64,000 nucleotides of DNA. Source: an uncultured SAR86 cluster bacterium. GTDB lineage: Bacteria > Pseudomonadota > Gammaproteobacteria > Magnimaribacterales > Magnimaribacteraceae. The notes under the pieces are model-generated. The model worked only from the letters and a program-made list of their open reading frames with translations, did not search any database and had not been told where the DNA came from. The stretch covers positions 1 to 64,000 of the forward strand of contig CACBBD010000001.1 in assembly GCA_902537425.1 (NCBI GenBank), given 5' to 3'. The translations under genes and the position numbers were made by a program. Shown here in pieces: positions 8,194-16,887 of this stretch. Numbering within the stretch: position 1 is the first letter of the stretch; the number at the start of each line of letters is the position of its first letter.

Positions 8194-9540
8194 TTAACTA
8201 TTGAGTAGACAAACATAACTAAAATCTGCCGTAACTTGGAGGTTTGATCGAGCATAAATGTCTATAGAACTTTTATTATCATTTTTAGAAATTCTATAAT
8301 TTGCAAATAAGCAATTATTCGAAGAGGACTTAGAAAATTCTACTTTTATTGAATTCAGCTCTTCTTTTCTTTCACCAAAGACAGGAAGCGGAGAGAAATG
8401 TTGCTTATTTGAATGCGATAATGAGGCTTTAAATCCCCACCCTTTTCCCAAGAGCGAAGTAATATTCAAACCGAATGTATTTGACTGATATGTCTCATAG
8501 GATGCCTTCGCATTGAATTTAGAGTACTCATATTCTATTTCCGTCAAAATATTCGAATTCGAAACATATGAATTTGATATCATCAGGCCATTCATTATTC
8601 CACTCTTCAAGTCATTCATTAAAAACTTTCTTTGATCATGAAAACCGCCGATTGAGAATAGCAAGCTATCGCTTAGAGAACCTGTAAATTTAAGATCATA
8701 CTTATGTGAATTCAAAAGCGCTTTATCTGCCAGTAAAACGACAAAGCCTGTAAAACTTGCATCTAAAGAAGGTCGGCTAAAGATTGAGGTAGGATTACCC
8801 TCTAAATTAAATGTTCTTGTAGCAGAAGTTACAATGGAAGAAGTATCAAATCGATGAAAAGAATCGAGTCTTTGATCTGTAAGAGCGATAACATAATTGA
8901 TTTGATCACCACGAGGATGATTAAGATCTTGATTGAGTGTGTACGTATAGCGGAAACTTTTTGTGATATCTCCCTGAGGTTTTGAGTCCTCTGGTACTGT
9001 CAAAGGAAATCCAGCGATTTCGATAATATCCTGATCAATACCTGAATTAGCATTACTAGATCTAGTTAAGCCCATACTGAATATATGCTGATGAATATAA
9101 TCCTTTTCAGCCTCAACTATAGAATTTAGGAAAGAATCAACTTTTTTTAACACCTCTTCGGGAGCGTCATAATTCTTAACACTGTTTAGATAGAGCTTAG
9201 CGGACGGATAGGCATTGAGGCGAAAATATAAAACGCCTAATTCAAGTCGAATTCTTGGCAGATCTGGTTCATAGATTAGCATTTGCTCAAAAACACTAAT
9301 TGCAGCCTCAAGATCGCCTAAAAGTATCGACAAATTAGCATACTTAAATAAGTAATCTAAATTAGTAGGATCTTCTATTAATGCCGAAAAAATCTTCTCT
9401 CTTTCAGCATTGGTTTCCTCGATCATCTTAGGATCAGTAATTACAGGTGCTACGTTTGCTAAGATTAAGCTTTGGGAGCCTAGGAATATGACCAAAAGCA
9501 ATACAAAAGCTTTTTTAAGCTGTCTATAAAAGAATCTCAA
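8194..9540 (-). CDS. TPR plus outer-membrane beta-barrel protein, Slam/type XI translocator-like
   Basis: 448-residue outer-membrane protein. Signal peptide about 1-29, TPR-like helices about 45-145 (LGDLEAAISVFEQMLIYEPD, then PRIRLELGVLYFRLNAYPSA), then about 290 residues of alternating-polarity strands typical of a barrel, entered through FSMGLTRSSNANSG. TPR, then a PxEVxxxVxxFLxxI-type helix, then SNxN before a barrel is the layout of surface lipoprotein assembly modifiers (Slam, DUF560) and related type XI secretion proteins. It has an unusual TTG start: no ATG or GTG precedes the signal peptide, and there is no strong ribosome site. The large FecR-cadherin gene follows 2 nt later, consistent with a translocator-cargo pair. 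Family assignment is by pattern, so Slam identity is moderate and outer-membrane location is stronger. Confidence 0.7.
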   Translation of the reverse strand: MRFFYRQLKKAFVLLLVIFLGSQSLILANVAPVITDPKMIEETNAEREKIFSALIEDPTNLDYLFKYANLSILLGDLEAAISVFEQMLIYEPDLPRIRLELGVLYFRLNAYPSAKLYLNSVKNYDAPEEVLKKVDSFLNSIVEAEKDYIHQHIFSMGLTRSSNANSGIDQDIIEIAGFPLTVPEDSKPQGDITKSFRYTYTLNQDLNHPRGDQINYVIALTDQRLDSFHRFDTSSIVTSATRTFNLEGNPTSIFSRPSLDASFTGFVVLLADKALLNSHKYDLKFTGSLSDSLLFSIGGFHDQRKFLMNDLKSGIMNGLMISNSYVSNSNILTEIEYEYSKFNAKASYETYQSNTFGLNITSLLGKGWGFKASLSHSNKQHFSPLPVFGERKEELNSIKVEFSKSSSNNCLFANYRISKNDNKSSIDIYARSNLQVTADFSYVCLLNS

Positions 9541-9638
9541 AATTATCCCAAAAAAAATTTTGCGGAATTATCAGGTATTTCAAACTAACTATAAAGTATA
9601 TTTATTGGATTTCTGATAACCTGTAAAATTTAGCGTTT

Positions 9639-11816
9639 ATGAACATTGCTAGTGCAGGCAAAAAAGCTTTATTACCTCTTGCCATTCTCTTGGCATTTAT
9701 TCCTTTATTAAATCCTCTAGGAATATTCAGTGATTTAAGAACTACCTCGTTTGATACGTTTAAAATTCTTTTTCCTAGAGAGGAATTAAAGGATGATCCG
9801 ATCATCATTATTGATATTGATGATGAATCTCTCAATAAAATTGGCCAATGGCCATGGTCGAGAGACAAGTTAGCAAAATTAACCGATCAAACTCAATTAG
9901 CAGCAGTCACAGCCTTTGATATAGTTTTCGCTGAAGCTGATAGAACAGGATCAAAACAACTTAAGGAGGTTTATTCTGATGATAAAGAGTTAGTCAAATT
10001 ACTTTCAAAAACTATTGATCATGATGAACTTTTTACAAGAGCCATTTCGAATCACGGAACAGTTGTCTTAGGTTTAGCTCCAAATAACCAAAAAAGCGAC
10101 GCTATTCATAAGAGTAAGTATGGATTAGTAACTCAAGGAGATGATCCTAAATTATTTGTCCAATCTTACTCTGGACTACAGACAAACTTAGCTTTACTAG
10201 AATCAGAAAGTGCGGGCTTGGGAAGTATGAGTATAGGTAATAATGATCCAATCGTAAGAAAGCTTCCAAGTTTTGAAAACGTGGATGGTCAATTAGTACC
10301 CTCTCTTCCCTTGGAAATCGTTAGAGTTGCGATTGGGGCCTCAACCTATCAAATTAAATCATCCAATGCTTCAAGTGAGGAAGCATTTGGAGAAAATACT
10401 GGTATAAATCATATTAAACTTGGATCCTTAATAATGCCTACTAATCCTGATGGTACTTTCTGGCTATATCCAACACTAAGCAAAAATCTAAAAACCGTAT
10501 CTGCGTGGCAAGTTATAAATGAATCGATTGATCCCCTTTTGTTCGAAGGAAAGGTAGCTATTGTAGGCACTAGTGCTTCAGGTTTATTTGATTTACGTTC
10601 GAATGCGCTGGAAAAAAATATACCTGGGGTTTCAATCATCGCACAATTTGTTCAACAGATCTTTTCAAATACTTTCCTGAAAAGACCTGATTGGCTTTTG
10701 GGTCTAGAATTCTTAGTAGGTCTAATTTTCTCGGTGGCTATTACACTGACAATACAAAAACAGGGTCCGATTGGGGGCTTAGTAGCCTTTGGTATTGGCA
10801 ATGGACTGATCACCCTAAGTAGTTATTATTTTTTTATCACATATCTCTATTTAGTTGATCCAATTTCACCGATGGTGATCTGTCTTTTGGCTTACATAAT
10901 TATTACTTTCTTTAATTTCTTATTTACTGAGATTGAAAGAAGTAAGGTAAGAAATGCATTTGCTCAATATTTGAGTCCAGTTATGGTGAGCAAATTGGCA
11001 GAATCAAGTGAATCCCTGGTTTTGGGAGGTGAAAGAAAGGAAATGACTGTGCTGTTCTCTGATATTAGAGGCTTTACAGCAATTTCAGAGAAATATAAAA
11101 ATGATCCTGAAGGTCTAACTGATTTAATCAATCAACTTTTATCAGTCCTTAGTGAGGAAATACTTAGGACTGAAGGAACAATAGATAAGTATATGGGAGA
11201 CTGCATTATGGCTTTCTGGAATGCACCAATTGATCAAAGGGATCATAGGGAAAGAGCTATAGAAGCGGCATTCAATATGCAAAATGCACTTAATGATCTT
11301 AACAACAAATTAGGAAAAATTGATCAGGACGAATTAGAGATAGGTATTGGTATTAATACTGGTGAATGTATTGTAGGCAATATGGGATCGAAGCAAAGAT
11401 TTGATTATACGGTATTAGGTGATTCTGTGAATTTAGCATCTCGATTAGAAGGTCAATCTAGCAATTACGGCTTTCCAATGATCCTTGGTCAGTCTAGTAT
11501 CCAGGGGTTAGACTCATTGCGAGTCATAGAGCTTGATTTAATATCGGTTAAAGGAAAACAAGAGCCCGAAAAAATTTATACAATACTCCCAGAAAAATTT
11601 GAAGTTATGGATCAATTCCATCAAGATCACCAGAACTTTATAGAAATGTACAGAACTCAAAACTGGGAAGGGGTAAAAACACATATACTTTCTTACAAAG
11701 AAAAGGTGCCTTCCTTTAACACATACTATGAACTTATCTCCAATCGAGTTGAGGAGTATATAGAGAATCCTCCTCCAAATGACTGGCAGGGAGTTTTTGT
11801 AGCAAATACCAAATAA
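9639..11816 (+). CDS. CHASE2-domain class III adenylate cyclase
   Basis: 725-residue inner-membrane sensor enzyme predicted to convert ATP to cAMP. An N-terminal TM is followed by an extracytoplasmic CHASE2 sensor domain (about 30-335, with DPIIIIDIDDESL and WPWSRDKLA), three TM helices (about 352-432) and a cytoplasmic cyclase domain (about 460-645). Catalytic features are complete: metal-binding D475 (FSDIRGFT) and D521 (MGDCIMAFW), adenine-selecting K517 with D589 (RFDYT), and the NLASR transition-state residues. The K/D pair predicts ATP rather than GTP. Divergent from the TPR-barrel gene across a 98-bp intergenic region, and 1 nt upstream of a DUF481-type gene. CHASE2 is an extracellular sensor domain of unknown ligand; the neighbouring surface protein is a candidate partner (inference). 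Confidence 0.92.
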   Translation: MNIASAGKKALLPLAILLAFIPLLNPLGIFSDLRTTSFDTFKILFPREELKDDPIIIIDIDDESLNKIGQWPWSRDKLAKLTDQTQLAAVTAFDIVFAEADRTGSKQLKEVYSDDKELVKLLSKTIDHDELFTRAISNHGTVVLGLAPNNQKSDAIHKSKYGLVTQGDDPKLFVQSYSGLQTNLALLESESAGLGSMSIGNNDPIVRKLPSFENVDGQLVPSLPLEIVRVAIGASTYQIKSSNASSEEAFGENTGINHIKLGSLIMPTNPDGTFWLYPTLSKNLKTVSAWQVINESIDPLLFEGKVAIVGTSASGLFDLRSNALEKNIPGVSIIAQFVQQIFSNTFLKRPDWLLGLEFLVGLIFSVAITLTIQKQGPIGGLVAFGIGNGLITLSSYYFFITYLYLVDPISPMVICLLAYIIITFFNFLFTEIERSKVRNAFAQYLSPVMVSKLAESSESLVLGGERKEMTVLFSDIRGFTAISEKYKNDPEGLTDLINQLLSVLSEEILRTEGTIDKYMGDCIMAFWNAPIDQRDHRERAIEAAFNMQNALNDLNNKLGKIDQDELEIGIGINTGECIVGNMGSKQRFDYTVLGDSVNLASRLEGQSSNYGFPMILGQSSIQGLDSLRVIELDLISVKGKQEPEKIYTILPEKFEVMDQFHQDHQNFIEMYRTQNWEGVKTHILSYKEKVPSFNTYYELISNRVEEYIENPPPNDWQGVFVANTK

Positions 11817-11817
11817 T

Positions 11818-12549
11818 ATGAAAAAGTTAAGTCTTATCCTCTTACTATTTAATACTTATTTTCTAAGCTCAGAGGCTATTGTAAATATTGAAGATCAACG
11901 CAATGAAGGTAAAGTAGGATTTTTCTCAAAATTAGGATTCCAGTTAAGCGGCTCAAGGGGTAATGAAGATAGAGATTTCTATTCATTAAATCTCAGAATA
12001 GATAACAACACTGAAAATATAGAAACTTTTCTTATAGCTCAGACTTCAGAACGAAAAAAAAATGAGATTAGAACATCGGACTCAAATTTTATTCATGGAA
12101 GAGTCATTTTTTTGAATAAGACCCGTTTCAGTACTGAAATCTTTGCTCAACGCAGTGAAAACCCTTTTAGGACTTTTTTTCAAAGAGATGTCATCGGCTT
12201 TGGTACTAGGATAAGCCTAGATGATTCAACTAAGATAGGCATAGGCGTTTTGACTGAAGATGAAGAGGACTTGCAAGGCATTGAATCAGATACTGAGAGG
12301 CTTTCAATGTATTTCACGGATCAATATGGCCTTGCTAAGAATGTTAATCTTCTCTTAACGGCTTACTTTCAACCTGCTCTGAATGATACTGATGACTATA
12401 AGGCCAGCATACTTGCTGGACTTAATTTCTTAGTTAATGAAAATATTAGTATTTCGCTGCAGCTGAGCAGTTTTTACGATTCAAGGCCTCCAGAATTTGC
12501 TGAAAACCAAGATGAACAAATAGCAACTGAATTTTCTTATTCTTTTTAA
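11818..12549 (+). CDS. DUF481-like outer-membrane beta-barrel protein
   Basis: 243 residues with a signal peptide (about 1-20) followed by amphipathic beta strands ending in EFSYSF, the terminal aromatic typical of outer-membrane barrels. GFQLSGSRGNEDRDFYSLNL near the start of the mature protein and the closing YDSRPPEF...D...FSYSF pattern fit the DUF481 (YdiY-like) family, whose role is not well established. The ATG is 1 nt after the cyclase stop codon, so the two are translationally coupled. The stop overlaps the convergent potassium-channel gene by 4 bp. Confidence 0.7.
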   Translation: MKKLSLILLLFNTYFLSSEAIVNIEDQRNEGKVGFFSKLGFQLSGSRGNEDRDFYSLNLRIDNNTENIETFLIAQTSERKKNEIRTSDSNFIHGRVIFLNKTRFSTEIFAQRSENPFRTFFQRDVIGFGTRISLDDSTKIGIGVLTEDEEDLQGIESDTERLSMYFTDQYGLAKNVNLLLTAYFQPALNDTDDYKASILAGLNFLVNENISISLQLSSFYDSRPPEFAENQDEQIATEFSYSF

Positions 12550-13589
12550 CTATTGATAGCTTCTAATTTTGCCTCTATAGCTCTAAATAAAGTTGGGTGT
12601 TCATCAAACAGTTCTTCTAAGTCTTCTTTTTTTAGTTGCAGAAGTTTAACTTCCTCTAAAGTAGTAATGGTTGCTGTTCTGGGATTATTATTTATAAGCC
12701 CCATTTCACCAAAATAATCTCCTTTCTCAAGGATTACTGGATTTTCTAATTCAACTTGAGCACTACCCGATTCAATAATATACATAGAGTCTGCCTCATC
12801 ACCCTTTTCAAAAACAGCTTCATTCGAAGGAAGAAGCACTGCATCCAGTTTTTCATTAATTTTACTTAGTGCCTTAATTGGCATTTCCTCAAAAAGAGGG
12901 ACTTCTAGAATAGCTTCAAAGGTCACTAAGAAGTTTCTTTTCTGCATTTCCTCATAGTAGGCTGAACCTAGAATTGCAGCCGGAAGAGCAAACATTCCTA
13001 TGCCTAACAACATTGTTAGTGTTCCTAAAACTTTGCCCAGAGGAGTGATAGGATGAACATCTCCGTAACCTACAGTTGTTAATGTCTCCATGCCCCACCA
13101 TATAGCCAATGGAATACTCCCAAACTTATCAGGTTGGGCTTCTCTTTCAACGAAGTACATAATAGTCGAAAATAGTAGGAGAACAGATAGAACTAAAAAT
13201 AAAGAACCCAGTAAACTATGCCGCTGCATTTGGATAGTTTTAAATAAAGTGTTGCTGGGTAATAAAATTCTTGTCCTGCTGAAAATATTAAAAAATCTGA
13301 ATAATCTGAATATTCGTAAATCTAAAATTCCAATAAAAAAGTAGTTGACCAAAACGAGAGAGTCCACTGTATTCAAAAAGCCAAGCTTCCTTTCCAATAT
13401 AAATCTGTAAATAACCTCTCCTAAAAAAATCAGCATAGACAGCTGAAAAAAGATATTTCCATAGCCAAGCATTGATTCATAGCCTCTTAAGTCCATCGAT
13501 GAAATTACTTGGTGAAAAATATTTAGAAATATAAGGATGCCAATAAATTTATCAAAAAGAAATTGAGTATTTTTAACTGAATTATTCAT
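12546..13589 (-). CDS. Cyclic-nucleotide-gated potassium channel (MloK1-like)
   Basis: 347-residue six-TM potassium channel subunit with a C-terminal cyclic-nucleotide-binding domain. S1-S4 occupy about 10-110; the S4 region has arginines at 92, 95, 98, 105 and 107. The pore carries the canonical filter TTVGYGD (171-177). The CNBD (about 232-345) has an intact phosphate-binding cassette, FGEMGLINNNPRTAT, with E295 and R304 contacting the ribose and phosphate in known structures. Length and layout match Mesorhizobium MloK1, gated by cAMP. It converges on the adenylate cyclase/DUF481 operon, so the cyclase next door is the obvious source of ligand (inference). No signal peptide. Confidence 0.92.
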   Translation of the reverse strand: MNNSVKNTQFLFDKFIGILIFLNIFHQVISSMDLRGYESMLGYGNIFFQLSMLIFLGEVIYRFILERKLGFLNTVDSLVLVNYFFIGILDLRIFRLFRFFNIFSRTRILLPSNTLFKTIQMQRHSLLGSLFLVLSVLLLFSTIMYFVEREAQPDKFGSIPLAIWWGMETLTTVGYGDVHPITPLGKVLGTLTMLLGIGMFALPAAILGSAYYEEMQKRNFLVTFEAILEVPLFEEMPIKALSKINEKLDAVLLPSNEAVFEKGDEADSMYIIESGSAQVELENPVILEKGDYFGEMGLINNNPRTATITTLEEVKLLQLKKEDLEELFDEHPTLFRAIEAKLEAINS

Positions 13590-13628
13590 AACCTAAGAAG
13601 TCGATTGAAATAACTTGATTTTATGAAA

Positions 13629-14501
13629 CTATAAGGTCCCTTTACTCTTGAGGTGATTAATTAATTGTTTATCGTGAGTTGTTATAGCTGAGAAACCCTC
13701 TCTTAAAGCAGGCTTCCATCTAGGATTAGAAGATCCTAATACTTCGTCTCCCATTATGGTTACCCTTTGAATAATCCTCTCACCCACAAAATCATTTACT
13801 ACATAATGTTGAGTGCTTCTGTTATCCCACATAGCAATAGTACCCGGCGTCCATTGATAACGAACAGTGAACTGAGGTCTTGTCACCCACTTTGTCAAAT
13901 AAGCAAGCAACATATCGCTCTCCTCTATATTCATTTCTACAATTCTTCTAGTGAAATGCTCATTTACATATAAAACTTTCTTACCTGAAATGGGATGCAA
14001 CCTCACAACGGGATGAATAGCTGTTTTTTCAGGTTTTCCATGAGGTCTTGCATCATGAAGGGCAGTTATTCCTTCACACAAATCTTTTATTGGGTCAGAT
14101 AGAGCATCGTAGGCCGCATTTAAATTACTCCACATAGTGTCTCCACCCAGCTCAGGACACTTAACCATATGGAGTACCGACATAATAGCTGGAGAATCTT
14201 GATAGGTAATATCAGTATGCCATTCATCGGCTATACCACCTGTAGATGCAGCTAACTCAAAAATTTTTGGATGAGTAACTGTTTTGTTTTTTAAATTTGG
14301 ATGTCCCTCAAGCTCACCAAATTTGGCACCGAATTCAACTTGCTCGTCTTGTGTTATGCGCTGCCCTGGAAAAAAAAGAACCATATGCTCAGTCAAGAGC
14401 GATTTTATTTCTTCGATGTCATTATCTGATACTTTACAAAGGTCGATACCAGTTATCTCGGCGCCAAGGGCCATAGATAATTTTTTAACTTCACAATTCA
14501 T
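13629..14501 (-). CDS. TauD/TfdA-family 2-oxoglutarate-dependent dioxygenase
   Basis: 290-residue cytoplasmic Fe(II)/2-oxoglutarate dioxygenase. The metal triad is visible as HTD (in EWHTDITY) and the distal histidine in STQHYVVND, with the 2-oxoglutarate-binding arginine in GERIIQRVTI. Length is typical for TauD/TfdA. The family hydroxylates taurine, sulfonates, aryloxyacids and many other substrates; the substrate is not predictable here, and no sulfonate transporter adjoins. The start ATG directly abuts the SnoaL-like gene's stop (TAAATG), placing it last in the operon with the desaturase. Confidence 0.9.
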   Translation of the reverse strand: MNCEVKKLSMALGAEITGIDLCKVSDNDIEEIKSLLTEHMVLFFPGQRITQDEQVEFGAKFGELEGHPNLKNKTVTHPKIFELAASTGGIADEWHTDITYQDSPAIMSVLHMVKCPELGGDTMWSNLNAAYDALSDPIKDLCEGITALHDARPHGKPEKTAIHPVVRLHPISGKKVLYVNEHFTRRIVEMNIEESDMLLAYLTKWVTRPQFTVRYQWTPGTIAMWDNRSTQHYVVNDFVGERIIQRVTIMGDEVLGSSNPRWKPALREGFSAITTHDKQLINHLKSKGTL

Positions 14502-14867
14502 TTAAGATTCTACATGAAAGAGTTTGTTATAAATTTTCCAGCTTCCATCTTTTTCTAAAAATGACAAAGTATCTAAAAACACATGGCCTATGTATCCATC
14601 TCTTACTTTTACTGAGGCAGTAGACCCGGCAATATCAAGAGAAACAATCTCAAGCAAAATCTCCTCTCCTTGCTCTTTTGGTGAAGGTTGTTGAGCAGCA
14701 ACAAAATCTGCAAAATCATCTACTGTCATCTCCGCTAAACCAGTTTCTAGATATCCAGTAATCATCGCATTAGGATAAAAGGCTTCCCTAACTTTATCTG
14801 CTGAAGACTCATACATACTATCGAAATAAAGCTGAACTCCAGCTTCTATTTTTTCTTTATCAGTCAT
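14502..14867 (-). CDS. SnoaL/NTF2-like small protein
   Basis: 121 residues with the NTF2-like alpha+beta cone fold pattern: an N-terminal helix with the YFDSMY motif, a region like FYPNAMITGYLETG, a middle helix DFADFVAAQ, and C-terminal strands ending GSWKIYNKLFHVE. The family includes polyketide cyclases, ketosteroid isomerases and many binding proteins. Catalytic residues cannot be assigned. Preceded by a strong AAGGAG ribosome site 7 nt from the ATG, and sits between the desaturase and the dioxygenase. Confidence 0.8.
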   Translation of the reverse strand: MTDKEKIEAGVQLYFDSMYESSADKVREAFYPNAMITGYLETGLAEMTVDDFADFVAAQQPSPKEQGEEILLEIVSLDIAGSTASVKVRDGYIGHVFLDTLSFLEKDGSWKIYNKLFHVES

Positions 14868-14878
14868 CTATTAACTCC

Positions 14879-15769
14879 TTAAGCTGTAATAGTTGGGTTA
14901 TATCGTAAATTCTCAGGAATTTTTTCGGCTCCAGGAATACCCCTTTCTATCATGAATGGTTTTAGTGCCTCTATCGCTTTGGGTTCATCAAAATGGCAAA
15001 TTTTTGGATACATATGATGCATGACATGAATCTGCATAGAGTGATTAAAAAACCTAGGAATACCATTTGTCCAAAATTTGGTATCTTTATAGCGTCCTGG
15101 CTCTAAACTTCTGTGAGGAAGGTGAGAAAAAACTACCCCTAGATAAATAGGGATTATTCTTCCTGGAAGCCACCACAAAAAGAGTGTTTCTAATGGAAAA
15201 TTTAAGACCAAAACAATCTTGCTAAAATAGAAGAGGATAGACCATTTTGAACCTTCAGCAATAGATTGTGCAAATTTTGGGTCCTTCTCAGCATAGTCTC
15301 TTATGATTTCTTGAACCTTGCCATTTTCGTTATAAGAATTGGTAACATTTTTAGCAACCTTCCAAAGACTATCGACATGAGTATGATAAAAATCTGGATC
15401 TTTCTCTGGATCATTTGTATGGGCATGATGTTTAAGATGGGTTGCTTTAAGAATGTCATGCGATTGAGAAAGCGGTATTAGAGAAATTTGACCTACCCAA
15501 AAATTTAACCATTCTTTGTTTTTATCGCCCCCAGATAAATGGCCATGCTGACCAGCATGGGATGGGAGATAAGCAAAAGCGGTTGTGAATACAGAAAGCA
15601 AGAAACCTTCCCATAAAGCTAGCGTCCCATTGACAACTAAGACCCAACATGCAATCCAAACGACAAATTGAAGAAGCCCAATCACTATCATCTCCCACTC
15701 AATTCTACCCATGAAAGTGCGCGCCAATTCTCTTTCGGCTTCAACAGATAAATCTTTTATATCTTCCAT
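14879..15769 (-). CDS. Membrane fatty acid desaturase-family protein
   Basis: 296-residue integral-membrane di-iron enzyme. All three histidine boxes are present: HAGQHGH (an atypical first box), HLKHHAHTND, and HVMHHMYPKI, with a further HLPHRSLEPGRYKDT segment between. Several TM helices flank the boxes. The family introduces double bonds into acyl chains, or hydroxylates or ketolates carotenoids; the unusual first box makes the substrate uncertain. The ATG at 15769 overlaps the upstream small gene's stop as TAATG, which favours it over an in-frame ATG 12 nt earlier. Confidence 0.85.
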   Translation of the reverse strand: MEDIKDLSVEAERELARTFMGRIEWEMIVIGLLQFVVWIACWVLVVNGTLALWEGFLLSVFTTAFAYLPSHAGQHGHLSGGDKNKEWLNFWVGQISLIPLSQSHDILKATHLKHHAHTNDPEKDPDFYHTHVDSLWKVAKNVTNSYNENGKVQEIIRDYAEKDPKFAQSIAEGSKWSILFYFSKIVLVLNFPLETLFLWWLPGRIIPIYLGVVFSHLPHRSLEPGRYKDTKFWTNGIPRFFNHSMQIHVMHHMYPKICHFDEPKAIEALKPFMIERGIPGAEKIPENLRYNPTITA

Positions 15770-15960
15770 TAACCTAACCATCCCCAGCCTTTTATTTTAG
15801 CCACAAAGCCCAATAAAAGACCCATCGCATAAGAAAAGACTGCCAAAATAAAGCTTGAATCAAGGAAAAACGTGAGTATTGCATACAAAATGCTACCCCA
15901 AAAAATCAAGCAAAACCAAACAAGGTTCCACTTCGCAAAGTGCTCACTGAACCAATTCAT
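15769..15960 (-). CDS. Small two-helix membrane protein
   Basis: 63 residues with two hydrophobic segments (about 12-30 and 36-53) and a basic C-terminal stretch (KIKGWGWLG). No recognisable family. Its stop codon overlaps the desaturase start by one base, so it is probably the first gene of the desaturase-SnoaL-dioxygenase operon and may serve as a membrane partner (inference). Confidence 0.6.
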   Translation of the reverse strand: MNWFSEHFAKWNLVWFCLIFWGSILYAILTFFLDSSFILAVFSYAMGLLLGFVAKIKGWGWLG

Positions 15961-16030
15961 TCTTACATTCTAGCTTCTATAAAAGTTCGCATCAATTCTG
16001 TTCGTGAGGTTTAGATGAAATTAAGTAAAT

Positions 16031-16708
16031 TCAATCATCAAACCCAATGAAAGTTGCAACCTCTTCGACGTCTCTCCTTTTGGAAACTACCTTATTAGCT
16101 GGAAAATTATCATCTGGATAACCCATCGCCACACAAATCATAATGACTTGATCATCTGGAATCTTGGCATATTTTCTAACCACTGGTGATTGCATTATGC
16201 CTTGACTATTAATGACAGATCCAAGTCCTTTAGACCAACCAGCATTTACTAATCCGTTTACAGCCGCACCGCAATCAAACTTTGAGATGTCTTCATCTTT
16301 TAATTCTTTATCAAAAGTCACGATTATGGCTACTGGTGCATCAAATTGTCTAAAACCTCTTAACACCCAATCTTGTCTGGCTTCTTTATCATCTCTTTCT
16401 ATACCCATTTCTTTGAAAAGCTGAATGGCGATCTCTATTTGTCTTTCTCTATGCACGCCCTGATAACCCATGGGCGGTCTAATTTCTCTAGACGGCGGAA
16501 CACCCTCAACATTTCTTTTTGTATTCTCTTTTCTAATATTGTCCAAGGCAGTTCCAGTAATAACATGAAAATGCCAAGGTTGTGTATTCATTGAAGACGG
16601 AGCTCTAGTAGCCAACTTTATGACTTCTTCTAAAACTGCTTTTGGTACGGGTTTATCTAAATAACCTCTTGCACTTCTTCTATCATTTATGACTTCTTCG
16701 TATCTCAT
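16031..16708 (-). CDS. Nitroreductase-family flavoprotein
   Basis: 225-residue FMN-dependent NAD(P)H oxidoreductase. The N-terminal RRSARGYLDKPV and APSSMNTQPWHFHVITG motifs bind the FMN phosphate and ring; the C-terminal CVAMGYPDDNFPANKVVSKRR segment is also characteristic. These enzymes reduce nitroaromatics, quinones or enones; the physiological substrate is unknown. AGGA lies 7 nt before the ATG. It is 70 bp upstream of the small membrane protein/desaturase operon on the same strand and could be co-transcribed. Confidence 0.9.
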   Translation of the reverse strand: MRYEEVINDRRSARGYLDKPVPKAVLEEVIKLATRAPSSMNTQPWHFHVITGTALDNIRKENTKRNVEGVPPSREIRPPMGYQGVHRERQIEIAIQLFKEMGIERDDKEARQDWVLRGFRQFDAPVAIIVTFDKELKDEDISKFDCGAAVNGLVNAGWSKGLGSVINSQGIMQSPVVRKYAKIPDDQVIMICVAMGYPDDNFPANKVVSKRRDVEEVATFIGFDD

Positions 16709-16776
16709 GATTCATCCTTTTTTGTGACTTTATACTAAAAAAACTATTTTTTATCTTGAAAAAAATCTAAATGCCC

Positions 16777-16887
16777 TTAAATAAATACTTGAGTCGCTTT
16801 GCTAATAATCTTGGAAATTTCGGGCACGTACTTCCTTATAAATTGTAGACGCTCGACTCCAATCTCACCTAAGATCTCATCGCTCAT
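16777..16887 (-). CDS. Possible 36-residue small ORF
   Basis: A short frame reads MSDEILGEIGVERLQFIRKY and then 16 more residues ending ATQVFI. The composition looks protein-like (alternating hydrophobic and charged residues, helix-forming) rather than random for this AT-rich DNA. It lies alone in the 260-bp gap between the nitroreductase and FKBP genes; an in-frame stop is eight codons upstream. There is no ribosome site, and its ATG falls inside a palindrome. It could be a small gene or the remnant of a larger one. Confidence 0.3.
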   Translation of the reverse strand: MSDEILGEIGVERLQFIRKYVPEISKIISKATQVFI

